A stretch of DNA of 64,000 nt from a gamma proteobacterium symbiont of Ctena orbiculata (lineage in GTDB: Bacteria; Pseudomonadota; Gammaproteobacteria; Chromatiales; Chromatiaceae). Each line of letters begins with the position of its first letter. Positions within the stretch are counted from its first letter, which is position 1. Under the pieces are notes generated by a model that saw only the letters and a list, made by a program, of their open reading frames with translations, made no database searches and had not been told where the DNA came from. The translations under genes and the position numbers were made by a program. This document shows positions 35,198 through 44,307 of this stretch, in pieces. Location of the stretch: positions 1 to 64,000 of the forward strand of contig NATV01000113.1 in the NCBI GenBank assembly GCA_003094535.1. The letters run 5' to 3'.

Positions 35198-37699
35198 ATG
35201 AACGCACCGAGCCATAAGCTGTTCATCCCGCTGGTCAGGCAGCCGCCGCGCGAGACCCTGCTATTGTCGCACCCTTGGTTCCTGCGACATCCGGGAGCGG
35301 TCCCGGTCACCGCATCCCCGCGCCTGTTGCAGTTCACCAGCGACAGCTTCATGGAGGATTTTCTCGACGGTGTCGAGGCGAGCGGTGAGGCCCGGGATAT
35401 CGATGTGTTCGAGCGCCTGTTGACCTTCCGCGACTATGCGGAGCCGCCGGCAGCGATGCTCGATGAGCATGGCGATCCGCTCTATCCTGGCAGCCTGAGC
35501 CGCGACAGCGATCCCGCCAACGCCCTGGCGGAAGGCGAGGAGGTGCCGGCGGAGGATTGGCTGCGCAAACTCTATCTGCCGCTGCACTGCCATTTCCATA
35601 TCGTCTCCCTCGCACTCCATTGCCGACGCGCCGGTTTTCCCCGGGTTGGATCGGCGCGGGTGCGCGAAGCGGGGATGGTGATCCGCCGCCTGGTGGCGGA
35701 CCGCGACCAGGAACGTTGGGAAGACTGGATTCCGGTCACTGCGGAGAAGGGGGTGTGGCTCGAAATTGCAGACCGCGATATGCGTCCATTGGGACTGGGT
35801 CCGGAAGCGTCGCTACTCGATCCGCAGGCGATCGCCGAGCGCTTGCCGGCGCTGGCCGAAACCGAACTGCGCGCCCGGGCCGGTCTGGCGCTGGATGATC
35901 CGCTTCCCGATCGGCTGCAGCTTGACCGTTTGAGCCCCCTCTCATCCGCAATCGGCGAGGCCGGCAAACACAGTGTGATGTTCGGCTACCTGCCCCTCAG
36001 TGCGGGAGCCTTCCAGTTACCGCCCTTTGCCGATCCGGCCGATCTGGATGAGACCGCAATCGCCGCGCTGCTACAGCAGCGTGCCCGGGACCACTTGCGG
36101 GCTGAATGGCTGGACGATCGGCCGCCCAATCCAGGGGATGCGGCTGCATTCGTCGGCCGCTTGCAGGGTTCGATCCAGGCGCCATTGCGGGAGCTGGTGG
36201 AACTGCTGGTGCTGCCGAATCCGCCCGCGGCTGATGTGAATAGTGCCCGCACCCGCCTGGAGAGCGACTGGGTCGATGGTTCGCTGGTGTTTCACCAGAA
36301 GGCGACCGGCGATGCGGACGCATCGGTGCGGATCACCCTGCAGCGCGCCCTCTGGCTGGAGGCCGACTCCTTTGCAAGCCTGGCAAACTGGACCGCCTCG
36401 CTTGAAGACCGGGTGATCGCAGAGGCGAGGGCCCGGCGTCCGTCGGAGGCCGGTTGGAACAATGACGATCACCCCCAGTTCGGCGCCGATGTGGGGACGC
36501 TCTTCAGATACCATCTGCGTGAAATCATCGATCTCGGCATCCCCGCGACCGGTACGCCGGACGCCGGCGCAAACGGCGACACCGATCTGCGGCACCTGCT
36601 CGGTGCTTTGCTGCTGCGCGTACGCGCCTGCCGCAAGGAGTTGCTGCGGCAGATCAATCAGCAGGTACTGCCTGCTGACGAACAGCCCGATCTGGACCGC
36701 ACAATGCCGGAATCGGAGTTCGCTGACGCCGATGACTATCCTATCGTCACCGCCGGCTCGCTGAGCGATGAGATCGAGGCCTGGCTGGAAGCCGATACCC
36801 CCGAGGCGCGCAGCGAGGTGCCGCGTCCCTGGCCTCCCCTGGTCCTGGATGGCACTCTGCTTGCCGTGCACCAGGAATCGCGCAAGCTGGAGTTTGCCTG
36901 TACGGAGGTCGATGAGCGGGGCGCGGCCGCCGGCAACGCCTACCTGGAAGAGTGTGCGGGCCGGCGCCAGGCGGCGAACGATCTGCTGCATCACCGGGTG
37001 GACGATGCCCTGCTGCCAAGCGGATCGCTGCCGCGAAGCCCTGGCGACGAACTGCGCATCATCGGCCTGGATCTTGTCGCCCAGCCGGAGATGGGACTGC
37101 TGGTGTTCCCCGGGCCCGCGCCGACGCAGACAAGCGTGGAGACGATGATCAACGATGTGGCCGGGCGCTATACAACCAGTGGCAATCCCGTACCGTCGGT
37201 GGAGGGCCAGCGCGCGGAGGCGGCGCAACTGCTCAACCTGGTGCGGCCGCGCTTCGACGCCGACAGCCTCTATGCCGTCTGGTGTTACGCCCGCATCGCC
37301 GGCCATGACGCCTGCGAAGCGGAACAGCTGCTGTGGACGCCGGGGAGCGAACCCTTCTCGCTGGCCGAACCGACTGACATCCTCGGCATGAAACCGGTCG
37401 CCATGCAGCTCCCCGACCTGAAAAAACTGGTGCGCGACATCCCGCGTATTCCCAAGGCGAACGCCAATCCCTTCGCGGCGGTCAACATCCCCCCCGATTC
37501 CGGTGTAACCACCGGCGAGGAGATGGCCGATACCGCCCGCCAATGGGGCATCCAGATGATCTGCTCCTTTGGCATCCCGGTATTCACCATCTGCGCCTGG
37601 GTGCTCTTCTCCATCATCCTGAGCATCCTGCTGATGATTCCGGGATTCGGCTGGCTGTTGCTGCTCAAGTTCTGTCTACCGGTACCAGTGAAGAAATAG
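35198..37699 (+). CDS. Large eCIS protein with C-terminal membrane segment, function unknown
   Basis: 833 residues. The first 780 are soluble, mixed alpha/beta, rich in Ala, Leu, Asp and Arg and matched to no family I recognise. Residues about 787-829 are strongly hydrophobic (FGIPVFTICAWVLFSIILSI, LLMIPGFGWLLLLKF), enough for two membrane helices or a hairpin, ending PVPVKK. There is no signal peptide. It sits between spike and gp25. By analogy with the Streptomyces CisA protein it could link the particle to a membrane or be a membrane-active cargo; both are inference. Confidence 0.75.
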   Translation: MNAPSHKLFIPLVRQPPRETLLLSHPWFLRHPGAVPVTASPRLLQFTSDSFMEDFLDGVEASGEARDIDVFERLLTFRDYAEPPAAMLDEHGDPLYPGSLSRDSDPANALAEGEEVPAEDWLRKLYLPLHCHFHIVSLALHCRRAGFPRVGSARVREAGMVIRRLVADRDQERWEDWIPVTAEKGVWLEIADRDMRPLGLGPEASLLDPQAIAERLPALAETELRARAGLALDDPLPDRLQLDRLSPLSSAIGEAGKHSVMFGYLPLSAGAFQLPPFADPADLDETAIAALLQQRARDHLRAEWLDDRPPNPGDAAAFVGRLQGSIQAPLRELVELLVLPNPPAADVNSARTRLESDWVDGSLVFHQKATGDADASVRITLQRALWLEADSFASLANWTASLEDRVIAEARARRPSEAGWNNDDHPQFGADVGTLFRYHLREIIDLGIPATGTPDAGANGDTDLRHLLGALLLRVRACRKELLRQINQQVLPADEQPDLDRTMPESEFADADDYPIVTAGSLSDEIEAWLEADTPEARSEVPRPWPPLVLDGTLLAVHQESRKLEFACTEVDERGAAAGNAYLEECAGRRQAANDLLHHRVDDALLPSGSLPRSPGDELRIIGLDLVAQPEMGLLVFPGPAPTQTSVETMINDVAGRYTTSGNPVPSVEGQRAEAAQLLNLVRPRFDADSLYAVWCYARIAGHDACEAEQLLWTPGSEPFSLAEPTDILGMKPVAMQLPDLKKLVRDIPRIPKANANPFAAVNIPPDSGVTTGEEMADTARQWGIQMICSFGIPVFTICAWVLFSIILSILLMIPGFGWLLLLKFCLPVPVKK

Positions 37700-37701
37700 C
37701 C

Positions 37702-38100
37702 ATGCGAGACCCAGACACAATCTACGGAACCGGCATTCAGCTCCCACTGCTGCGGCAGCCCGGGTTTTCCTGGATCAGCGGCGGTGATGCCGTGACCCAG
37801 TCGCTGCGTGCGGTGCTGCTCACCGAACCGGGGGAGCGCATCGGCCGGCCGACCTTCGGTGTCGGCCTGCGCCGCTATCTGTTCGCACCCAACAACCTCG
37901 CCACCCGCGCCGCCATGCGCCAGGACATCGTCGATGCGGTTGCCCGTGACGAACCGCGGGTACGCCTCGACGAGGTTGATATCCGGGTTGATGCCATCGA
38001 ACCTACCCTGCTGCGCATCGAACTCCACTATCACCTCAAGGACGATCCGGGTCCGCGCAGTCTGGTGCTGCCTTTCTATCTTGATCAGGGAGCGGCATGA
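37702..38100 (+). CDS. Baseplate wedge protein (Afp9, gp25-like)
   Basis: 132 residues from ATG 37702. It has the gp25/lysozyme-like-fold signature AVTQSLRAVLLTEPGERIGR, FGVGLRRYLF and the DEVDIRVDAIEPTLLRIELH strand pair. It nucleates sheath polymerisation at the baseplate. It follows the 833-residue gene by two bases and overlaps the next start (ATGA). Confidence 0.93.
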   Translation: MRDPDTIYGTGIQLPLLRQPGFSWISGGDAVTQSLRAVLLTEPGERIGRPTFGVGLRRYLFAPNNLATRAAMRQDIVDAVARDEPRVRLDEVDIRVDAIEPTLLRIELHYHLKDDPGPRSLVLPFYLDQGAA

Positions 38101-40403
38101 ACATGGCCAGTCTGCCCGATATCCGACTCGACGACCGCAACTGGGAAGAGCTGCGCGACGAGCTTGTACGCCGCATTCCGGTGCACAGCGAGGCATGGAC
38201 CGACCACAACCCGTCCGATCCCGGCATCGTGCTGCTGGAGCTGTTTGCCTATCTCGGCGAGAATCTGCTCTATCGCATGAACCGGGCGCCGGAAAAGGCC
38301 CGCCGGGAATTTCTCAATCTCCTCAATATCCCGCTGCAGACAGCCGCCCTGGCAAAGGCGCTGGTGCGATTCGAGCTGCCCAAGGGGCAGGACGCACCGG
38401 TCAACCTGCCCTTCGGAGGCAGCGCCCCCCGCCCCCTGGTGAGCGCCGGCAAGATCGAGTTTCAGGTCAGCGACGAACTGACCGTGCTGCCCCTTGAAAC
38501 CCGTGCCTATGTGAAGCAGCCGGTGGCGGAGCCGGCATCTGAGATCGTCGGTGCCGAGGGCATGGATTTCCTGCTGCAGGACCATTACGCCGCAGCCGGC
38601 AAGAGCGCACCGTCCATGAGCAGCCACGGTTACTACCAGAGCGTGCCGCTGCCGGAGGTGGAATCCGGCATCCTGCCCCCCGTCACCGCCATCGCCGCCA
38701 CCCTCGACAGGACCCTGTGGATCGCCCTGCTGGCGCCGCAACCCCTGATCAAGGGATTCGAGGACGGGACCCTGCTGTCGCGCATGCAGCAGTTGCGACT
38801 CGCCATCGCCGGCAAATCGCTCTCAATCGGGGTGCGCGTGGACGATGCGCTCTGCGGTGCCGAGGATCACCGGGCATGTCCCGAGCCCGGCAGCGAGGCC
38901 GACCGTCTGCCCCTCGACTGGCATATCGGCACCGGGCGTTTCAATCCCGCCGACCAGCCTTTGGTCGAGAACATCGTCTACCAGCGGCTCACGGTCGTCA
39001 GCGACCAGACCGAGGGGTTGACCCGCAGCGGCGTGGTGCGCTTGCAGTTGCCCCCGGCGCAACCGGGGGGCGTGACCCAGTTCAATGACTGGGCCGGATT
39101 GCTCGATCCGGACCTGCTGGGTGTCGGCGAGTTGCCGCCGCGGCTGGAGCAGGCCGACGACCAGGCCCGGGTATTGACCTGGATTCGGGTGCGTCGGCCC
39201 GGTGAGGACGCTCCGCAACCGCGCCTGCATCACCTCGCCGGCAATACGGTGGCAGTGGAACAGGCAGTGACCGCGGCGGGCGAACTGCTCGGCTACGGAA
39301 GCGGGCAGACCGCCCAGCAGGTCCAGGTCAGCAAGTCGCCGCTGCTCGCGGATACTTTGCTGCTGCAGCTGCGCGAGGCCGGGCAGTGGGAGAACTGGCA
39401 GCAGACCGAGAGCCTGACTTTGTCACTGCCAGACGACCGCCATTACGAGCTCGATCTGAACAGCGGCGTGATTCGTTTCGGTGACGGCATCCACGGCCGT
39501 ATCCCACGCCCCGGGGAGGCGATGCGTTGTCTCAGTTACCGCTATGGCGGTGGTGTCGCCGGCAATGTTCCCGCCGAGGCCATCAACAAGGTACGGGCCG
39601 AAGGTTCGGCCTCCAGCCTGAAATGCAGCAATACCTTTGCCGCCAGCGGCGGCGCCGACGGCGAGACGATACCCGATGCTATCGATCGCATCCCGCGCTG
39701 GATGCGTCACCGCGAGCGGGCGGTGGCAGCGGAGGATTTTGTCGAGCTGGCGCAAAACACCCCGGGAGTCGACATCGGGCGGGTGCATGTGCTGCCGCGA
39801 CACAAGCCCCATGAACGCATTGATCAGGTGCCCGGTGTGGTTACCCTGGTGATCGTGCCCGCCTACGATCCGCTCCATCCCGATGAACCGGTGCCGGACC
39901 AGATGATGCTGCGGCGGGTCTGCGAGGAGCTGGAATTCCGCCGCCTGGTGACCACCGAGCTCTATGTCACGCCACCGCAGTATGTCCCTCTCTGGGTATC
40001 GGTGGCCTTCGAAATCGAGGCGGGATACGGCTTCGAAACCGTTCGCCGCTGGATCGAGCTGGCCGTCCGTCAATACCTGGCACCGCTGCCGCCCTATGGT
40101 CCGGCGGGGGAGGGCTGGCCCTTCGGGCGAGCGGTCAGCGCAGCCGATGTGGAGGCCGCGGTGCTCAAGGTCGAGGGCGTCAGGCTGGTTGCGGAAGTGC
40201 TGCTGGAAGGCGACGAGATAGACGCCACTGGGGAGGTGACGACACGCAACGGAAAAATTCGTCTGCATCCATGGCAATTGCCTGTCCTGCGCGGGGTGCA
40301 GGTCGCCGCTGCCGAAAAGGCCGAACCCATCGAACGCGAGGAGCCGGCCGCCGGCGGCGATCCGGACCAGTTCCCAGTACCTGTGGAGCGGGAAGAATGT
40401 TGA
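38097..40403 (+). CDS. Baseplate protein (Afp11, gp6/gpJ-like)
   Basis: 768 residues. The N-terminus (DDRNWEELRDELVRRIPVHS, WTDHNPSDPGIVLLELFAYL) and the middle strands (GVIRFGDGIHGRIP, YRYGGGVAGN, ERAVAAEDFVELAQNTPGV) are typical of gpJ-type baseplate wedge proteins. A C-terminal 40-residue acidic tail is extra. It forms the iris ring that opens on triggering. Confidence 0.93.
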   Translation: MNMASLPDIRLDDRNWEELRDELVRRIPVHSEAWTDHNPSDPGIVLLELFAYLGENLLYRMNRAPEKARREFLNLLNIPLQTAALAKALVRFELPKGQDAPVNLPFGGSAPRPLVSAGKIEFQVSDELTVLPLETRAYVKQPVAEPASEIVGAEGMDFLLQDHYAAAGKSAPSMSSHGYYQSVPLPEVESGILPPVTAIAATLDRTLWIALLAPQPLIKGFEDGTLLSRMQQLRLAIAGKSLSIGVRVDDALCGAEDHRACPEPGSEADRLPLDWHIGTGRFNPADQPLVENIVYQRLTVVSDQTEGLTRSGVVRLQLPPAQPGGVTQFNDWAGLLDPDLLGVGELPPRLEQADDQARVLTWIRVRRPGEDAPQPRLHHLAGNTVAVEQAVTAAGELLGYGSGQTAQQVQVSKSPLLADTLLLQLREAGQWENWQQTESLTLSLPDDRHYELDLNSGVIRFGDGIHGRIPRPGEAMRCLSYRYGGGVAGNVPAEAINKVRAEGSASSLKCSNTFAASGGADGETIPDAIDRIPRWMRHRERAVAAEDFVELAQNTPGVDIGRVHVLPRHKPHERIDQVPGVVTLVIVPAYDPLHPDEPVPDQMMLRRVCEELEFRRLVTTELYVTPPQYVPLWVSVAFEIEAGYGFETVRRWIELAVRQYLAPLPPYGPAGEGWPFGRAVSAADVEAAVLKVEGVRLVAEVLLEGDEIDATGEVTTRNGKIRLHPWQLPVLRGVQVAAAEKAEPIEREEPAAGGDPDQFPVPVEREEC

Positions 40404-40539
40404 GAGTAAACCGAGCCGAAATCAGCGACAGGGCCATCCAGGCCGCTGATTTTCCGCTTGTGGAAATGGACTTGAGGACAATAGCACCCTGCAGTGGTTG
40501 GTGCCATGCAGGCAGACCCCTTTGCCTGGAGTCGCCGTC

Positions 40540-43002
40540 ATGAAAACGCCAGCATTCCAACATCTTTCCGGTGTCGATCAATGGCAACGCTGCGACTTCG
40601 AGAATCTGCAGCTGCATCTGCCGACAGCCAGTGTTCAGCTCGCTACAGTGGAACAGGTCGACGGTATGACGGAAGGGCTGCGGATGCCGGATGCCGAGTT
40701 CCATGAACTACGCCGACTCCGTGGCGGGGCGCAGTTTATCTGCTGCCAACCGGATCGCTGTATCCCCGGTTACACTTTGTTGGCCGATCCCAACAGTGAC
40801 CTGCTTTGGCTGGCGGATGACGGTTGGCGGCCGCTACCGGTGCCAAGGGTTGAATCCACCAGCCACGAAACCGAACCGACTCGTTTTGCCAGCCTTGCCA
40901 CGGCGGGCAGCAGTCGCCTCTTCAATCAACCCGTCAGCTTTTCGGCGGATCCCTACGGGCGTCTCTGGCTGTTGGAGAGGGGTGCGCAGCGAATTCGCCT
41001 GCTGGCGGCAGAGGATCTGCGCCAGCTGGCCATACTGTCACCTCCATCCGGCGCACTCTTCGATGATCTGACTGCCAGCAGTTGGGGTCTACTGGCCTGT
41101 GATGTGGATAACGCCAGGCTTTGGCGCCAGGCCTATGGAGGGGAGTGGGAGTGTGTCGATCTCGGCAGCGACGGGCGTCTTCCGATCGCGGTGAGCGGCC
41201 ATCCCGAAGGGCCGGCGGCGGCCCTGCTGCGTGCCACCGACAACGAGGCTCTGCACGGCCTGCTGCGCCTGACCGCCGACGACATCACAAGCTTCGACAT
41301 AACCGATCTCGACGATCCCCTGCATCTGTTGCTGGCCGAGCCCGAGCGTCTCTACCTGGGGGAGGCACAAGCGGATGTCGGACGGCCGACGGTATTCCTC
41401 TTCAGCAGCTACCTGTTCGACGCCACACGCCTGGCGGTCGAGGCGCAGTGGGAGTCACGGGGTTTCGACAGCCGCGGACTCTTTGTCGGCACCGACTGCC
41501 GGGTCTGGGCGACCACGGCGGCGACTGTCCGCCCTTTGACCCCGGCGACCGCCGATCGGGTCACCAGCGGCCAGGTCGAAACCTTCGCCCTGGATTCGGA
41601 GACGATCGCCTGTCAGTGGCATCGGGTCTTCATCGATGCCTGCCTGCCGCCGGGTACGGAATTGGAAGTCAGCGTGCGCTGCTCCGACCTGTTGCCGGCA
41701 CAGGCCGTGCAACGCGCGGCGCGTCCACCCCATGGCTTGAGCGACTTGTCGCTGGTCGATGAGGAGGCGGTGGCCGCTGCCTGGATGAGACGGCCGTTGG
41801 CATCGCGCACACCACTGGATCAGGAGGGTTGGCTGTCGCTGGGCGTGCTCGATCGGCGCAGCTATCAGGCGGATGTGGCACTGCCCCCGGTGGGACGTGA
41901 ACTGCCATCCGAGGACCAGTATGGTCCTCGCGGGATTGCCGAGGTCGCGGACAACATGTTGACCCTGGAGGGATTGATTCGCAATCCGCCCGGCCGCTAT
42001 CTGTGGCTGCGCATAGGCCTTCGCGGCAGCAGTCGACGCAGTCCGGTGGTGCGCGCGCTGCGTGTCAGCCATTGCCGGCCTTCCCTGTTCGATCATCTTC
42101 CGGCCTATTGGTCTGCGGATGCCGCGGTTGCCAACCAGGCTGACCAGGCCCTGGCGCTGTTCGAAGGGCTCTACACTGAACTCAACCAGCGCATCGATCA
42201 GTTTCATCAACTGCTCGATCCCCGTGTTACTCCGCCGGAGGCGCTGGAATGGCTCGGCTGTTTCCTAGCCCTGAGCTTCGATTCCCGCATCGGTGAACCG
42301 GTGCGGCGCCAGCTGCTCTCGGAGTTGTTGACGCTCTATCGCCAGCGCGGCACCCAGACGGGGCTTGAAAGACTCTGCGCCATCCTCACCGAAGGGCGGG
42401 TTGCGGTTGTCGAGTCCTTCCGATTACGGCGTACCAGCCCGTCGACACTGGGTGCCATCGGTGGCGGCAAAGAGAGTCACCTCGGCAGTCTGCAACTGGC
42501 AGGCAGCGAGGCAGGCGGATTGCCGGTGGCTGGCTGGGAGAGCGAGCTGCTGACAGCGCGTTCCCGCTTGCTGCGGCGCCGGGATGAGATTCTTGAGCAG
42601 GGCGGTATGCCCTGTCCGCCCGGCGAGCTTCCAGCGCCATTGAACAGGGACCCGACCATCAGCTTCTATCGCCAGTATGCCCACCGCTTCAGCCTGGTGA
42701 TCTTCTCCCCCTACGAGGCCGATCTGGCGGCCGTGGTCGAGGAGGCGGTGGAGGCATGGAAACCGGCCCACACCCTGCACACGATCTGCTGGCTGGACGC
42801 CGGATTGGTGGTGGGTAGCAACAGCTATGTCGGTCTCGGGACCAGCCTGGCCGGCAGCGATCGCTGGCAACCGGCCCTGCTGGGGAGCGCCCCACTTGGA
42901 CGCGACCGCACCCTGTCCCAGGCGCGGCCGGCACATCCCGGTGAAGTACGGCTTGATGCCAGCAGGTTATCGAACAACGAGTGCACGCCCAGGGCGTGCT
43001 GA
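40540..43002 (+). CDS. Baseplate protein (Afp12-like) with gpI-type C-terminal region
   Basis: 820 residues from ATG 40540, with GGAG seven bases upstream. The N-terminal half looks like a beta-propeller (repeated DPYGRLWLLERGAQRIRLLA, SSWGLLACDVDNARLWRQA) and the region about 520-650 matches phage P2 gpI-type tail proteins (FDHLPAYWSADAAVANQADQ, LERLCAILTEGRVAVVESF). It completes the wedge with gp6. A 136-base gap before it contains only a weak 48-codon frame (40397-40543). Confidence 0.9.
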   Translation: MKTPAFQHLSGVDQWQRCDFENLQLHLPTASVQLATVEQVDGMTEGLRMPDAEFHELRRLRGGAQFICCQPDRCIPGYTLLADPNSDLLWLADDGWRPLPVPRVESTSHETEPTRFASLATAGSSRLFNQPVSFSADPYGRLWLLERGAQRIRLLAAEDLRQLAILSPPSGALFDDLTASSWGLLACDVDNARLWRQAYGGEWECVDLGSDGRLPIAVSGHPEGPAAALLRATDNEALHGLLRLTADDITSFDITDLDDPLHLLLAEPERLYLGEAQADVGRPTVFLFSSYLFDATRLAVEAQWESRGFDSRGLFVGTDCRVWATTAATVRPLTPATADRVTSGQVETFALDSETIACQWHRVFIDACLPPGTELEVSVRCSDLLPAQAVQRAARPPHGLSDLSLVDEEAVAAAWMRRPLASRTPLDQEGWLSLGVLDRRSYQADVALPPVGRELPSEDQYGPRGIAEVADNMLTLEGLIRNPPGRYLWLRIGLRGSSRRSPVVRALRVSHCRPSLFDHLPAYWSADAAVANQADQALALFEGLYTELNQRIDQFHQLLDPRVTPPEALEWLGCFLALSFDSRIGEPVRRQLLSELLTLYRQRGTQTGLERLCAILTEGRVAVVESFRLRRTSPSTLGAIGGGKESHLGSLQLAGSEAGGLPVAGWESELLTARSRLLRRRDEILEQGGMPCPPGELPAPLNRDPTISFYRQYAHRFSLVIFSPYEADLAAVVEEAVEAWKPAHTLHTICWLDAGLVVGSNSYVGLGTSLAGSDRWQPALLGSAPLGRDRTLSQARPAHPGEVRLDASRLSNNECTPRAC

Positions 43003-43028
43003 ATTAAGACAACGAGGGAGAGACTGCA

Positions 43029-44288
43029 ATGAGCAACTCTCATGGCGATGCGCAATTCATGCACTGCGATGGCACTGACCCTGCCCTGCCCGGTGATCCC
43101 TGGTCTCGCTTGCGTTACCACTACGGCCAGCTTCTTGGAGCCGATGATTTTCAGGCCGAACAGAACGCATTGGTGTTGCGAAGACGACTGCACAATACCC
43201 TGTTGCACGGCCTGGGCACGGTCTGCGGCCTGCGCGTCAGCGCCGAGCCTTCCGATCCTCCACAAACACGGCTGATTGTCGGCGAAGGGCTGGCCATCGA
43301 CGCCTATGGTCGCGAGATCTACGTCAATGAAACCCAGTGCCTCGACATCATCGGTCTGCATGCCGGCGACATCTGGGAAACATTGGCGCTGTCACCATCA
43401 GCCATACCGGAGGACCCGGACGGCGAACCCCTGTCCGACACCCGCCGCGCCTATGTCACCCTCTGTTACGAGTCCTGCCTCAGCAACCAGGTGCCGGCGA
43501 TCACCCCGCCCTGCGGGGATGCCAGCGAGGCGTTGGCCTTTTCCCGTGTCAACGACCGCTTTCGTATCGACCTGGTGGCCGAGGCGCCGCTGGATCCGCA
43601 TCCCCTGCAGCGCGACTGGTGGCCTCCCGGCACTGCCGGCGGGCAGGGCGACCTGCGTGTCCGTCTGCTCGATTTTCTGCTCGACTACCCGGGTGCCGGA
43701 TTGAGCCTGCAGCAGCTCTGGAATGCCACTGAGAAGGCACCGCTGCTGCTCGCCGTGGTTGATCTGCTTCACGAGGAGGGCGCCAGCGGTGAAATCACAA
43801 GCGTCGAGGCGATCGACAATAGCCCGCGGGCGCTGCTGCCTGCGATGCAGATGAGTGCCGAGCAGGCATTTCGCCAGCGCCTTGCAGGGGCCGACACGAC
43901 CCCGTCACTGAAGCTGCTGGCAATCAGCGACAACAGCGAAACCGCCGATGCAGCGACGCCGCCCGAATACACCCTGCAGTTCTCCGGCGATCTTGAGGCC
44001 GCAACCGTCACCACCGATTCGATCAGGGTCCATGCCCTGGAAGCCACCGGCTGGTCAGCCCCACTGTCTTCAAGCCTAACCGCGTCGGGTGACCAGGTCA
44101 GCGTCACCCTGGATGCCGCGCCGGTCGCCGATACCCGGCTGCAACTCCATCTGATCGGCGGTGGCCATCAGCCGGTCATGGGGGCTGCCGGCCAGCCCCT
44201 CGATGGCTGGTGGGACGAACCGGTCAGCGGCGCCGGTCGCGGCAGGGATATCAACCTAATCCGCGTCTGGACACCGGGCGCCGCCTGA
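43029..44288 (+). CDS. eCIS protein with GQLL-module and Ig-like C-terminus
   Basis: 419 residues. An N-terminal module (about 25-110; LRYHYGQLLGADDFQAEQN, RRRLHNTLLHGLGTVCGLRV, VGEGLAIDAYGREIYV) is conserved at this place in many eCIS clusters and recurs in the next gene. Residues about 290-385 look like an immunoglobulin-like sandwich (YTLQFSGDLEAATVTTDSIR). The position after the baseplate suggests a baseplate accessory or short fibre. The function is not established. Confidence 0.78.
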   Translation: MSNSHGDAQFMHCDGTDPALPGDPWSRLRYHYGQLLGADDFQAEQNALVLRRRLHNTLLHGLGTVCGLRVSAEPSDPPQTRLIVGEGLAIDAYGREIYVNETQCLDIIGLHAGDIWETLALSPSAIPEDPDGEPLSDTRRAYVTLCYESCLSNQVPAITPPCGDASEALAFSRVNDRFRIDLVAEAPLDPHPLQRDWWPPGTAGGQGDLRVRLLDFLLDYPGAGLSLQQLWNATEKAPLLLAVVDLLHEEGASGEITSVEAIDNSPRALLPAMQMSAEQAFRQRLAGADTTPSLKLLAISDNSETADAATPPEYTLQFSGDLEAATVTTDSIRVHALEATGWSAPLSSSLTASGDQVSVTLDAAPVADTRLQLHLIGGGHQPVMGAAGQPLDGWWDEPVSGAGRGRDINLIRVWTPGAA

Positions 44289-44307
44289 ACAACCGAGGAG
44301 AGCAGAT

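Noticed and set aside
36071-37543. 490-codon open frame antisense to the 833-residue gene
   Set aside because: No start signal, no domain, and the sense frame is supported by overlaps with its neighbours.
40397-40543. 48-codon frame between gp6-like and Afp12-like genes
   Set aside because: No family similarity, weak ribosome site and overlap with both neighbours; too little to call a gene.
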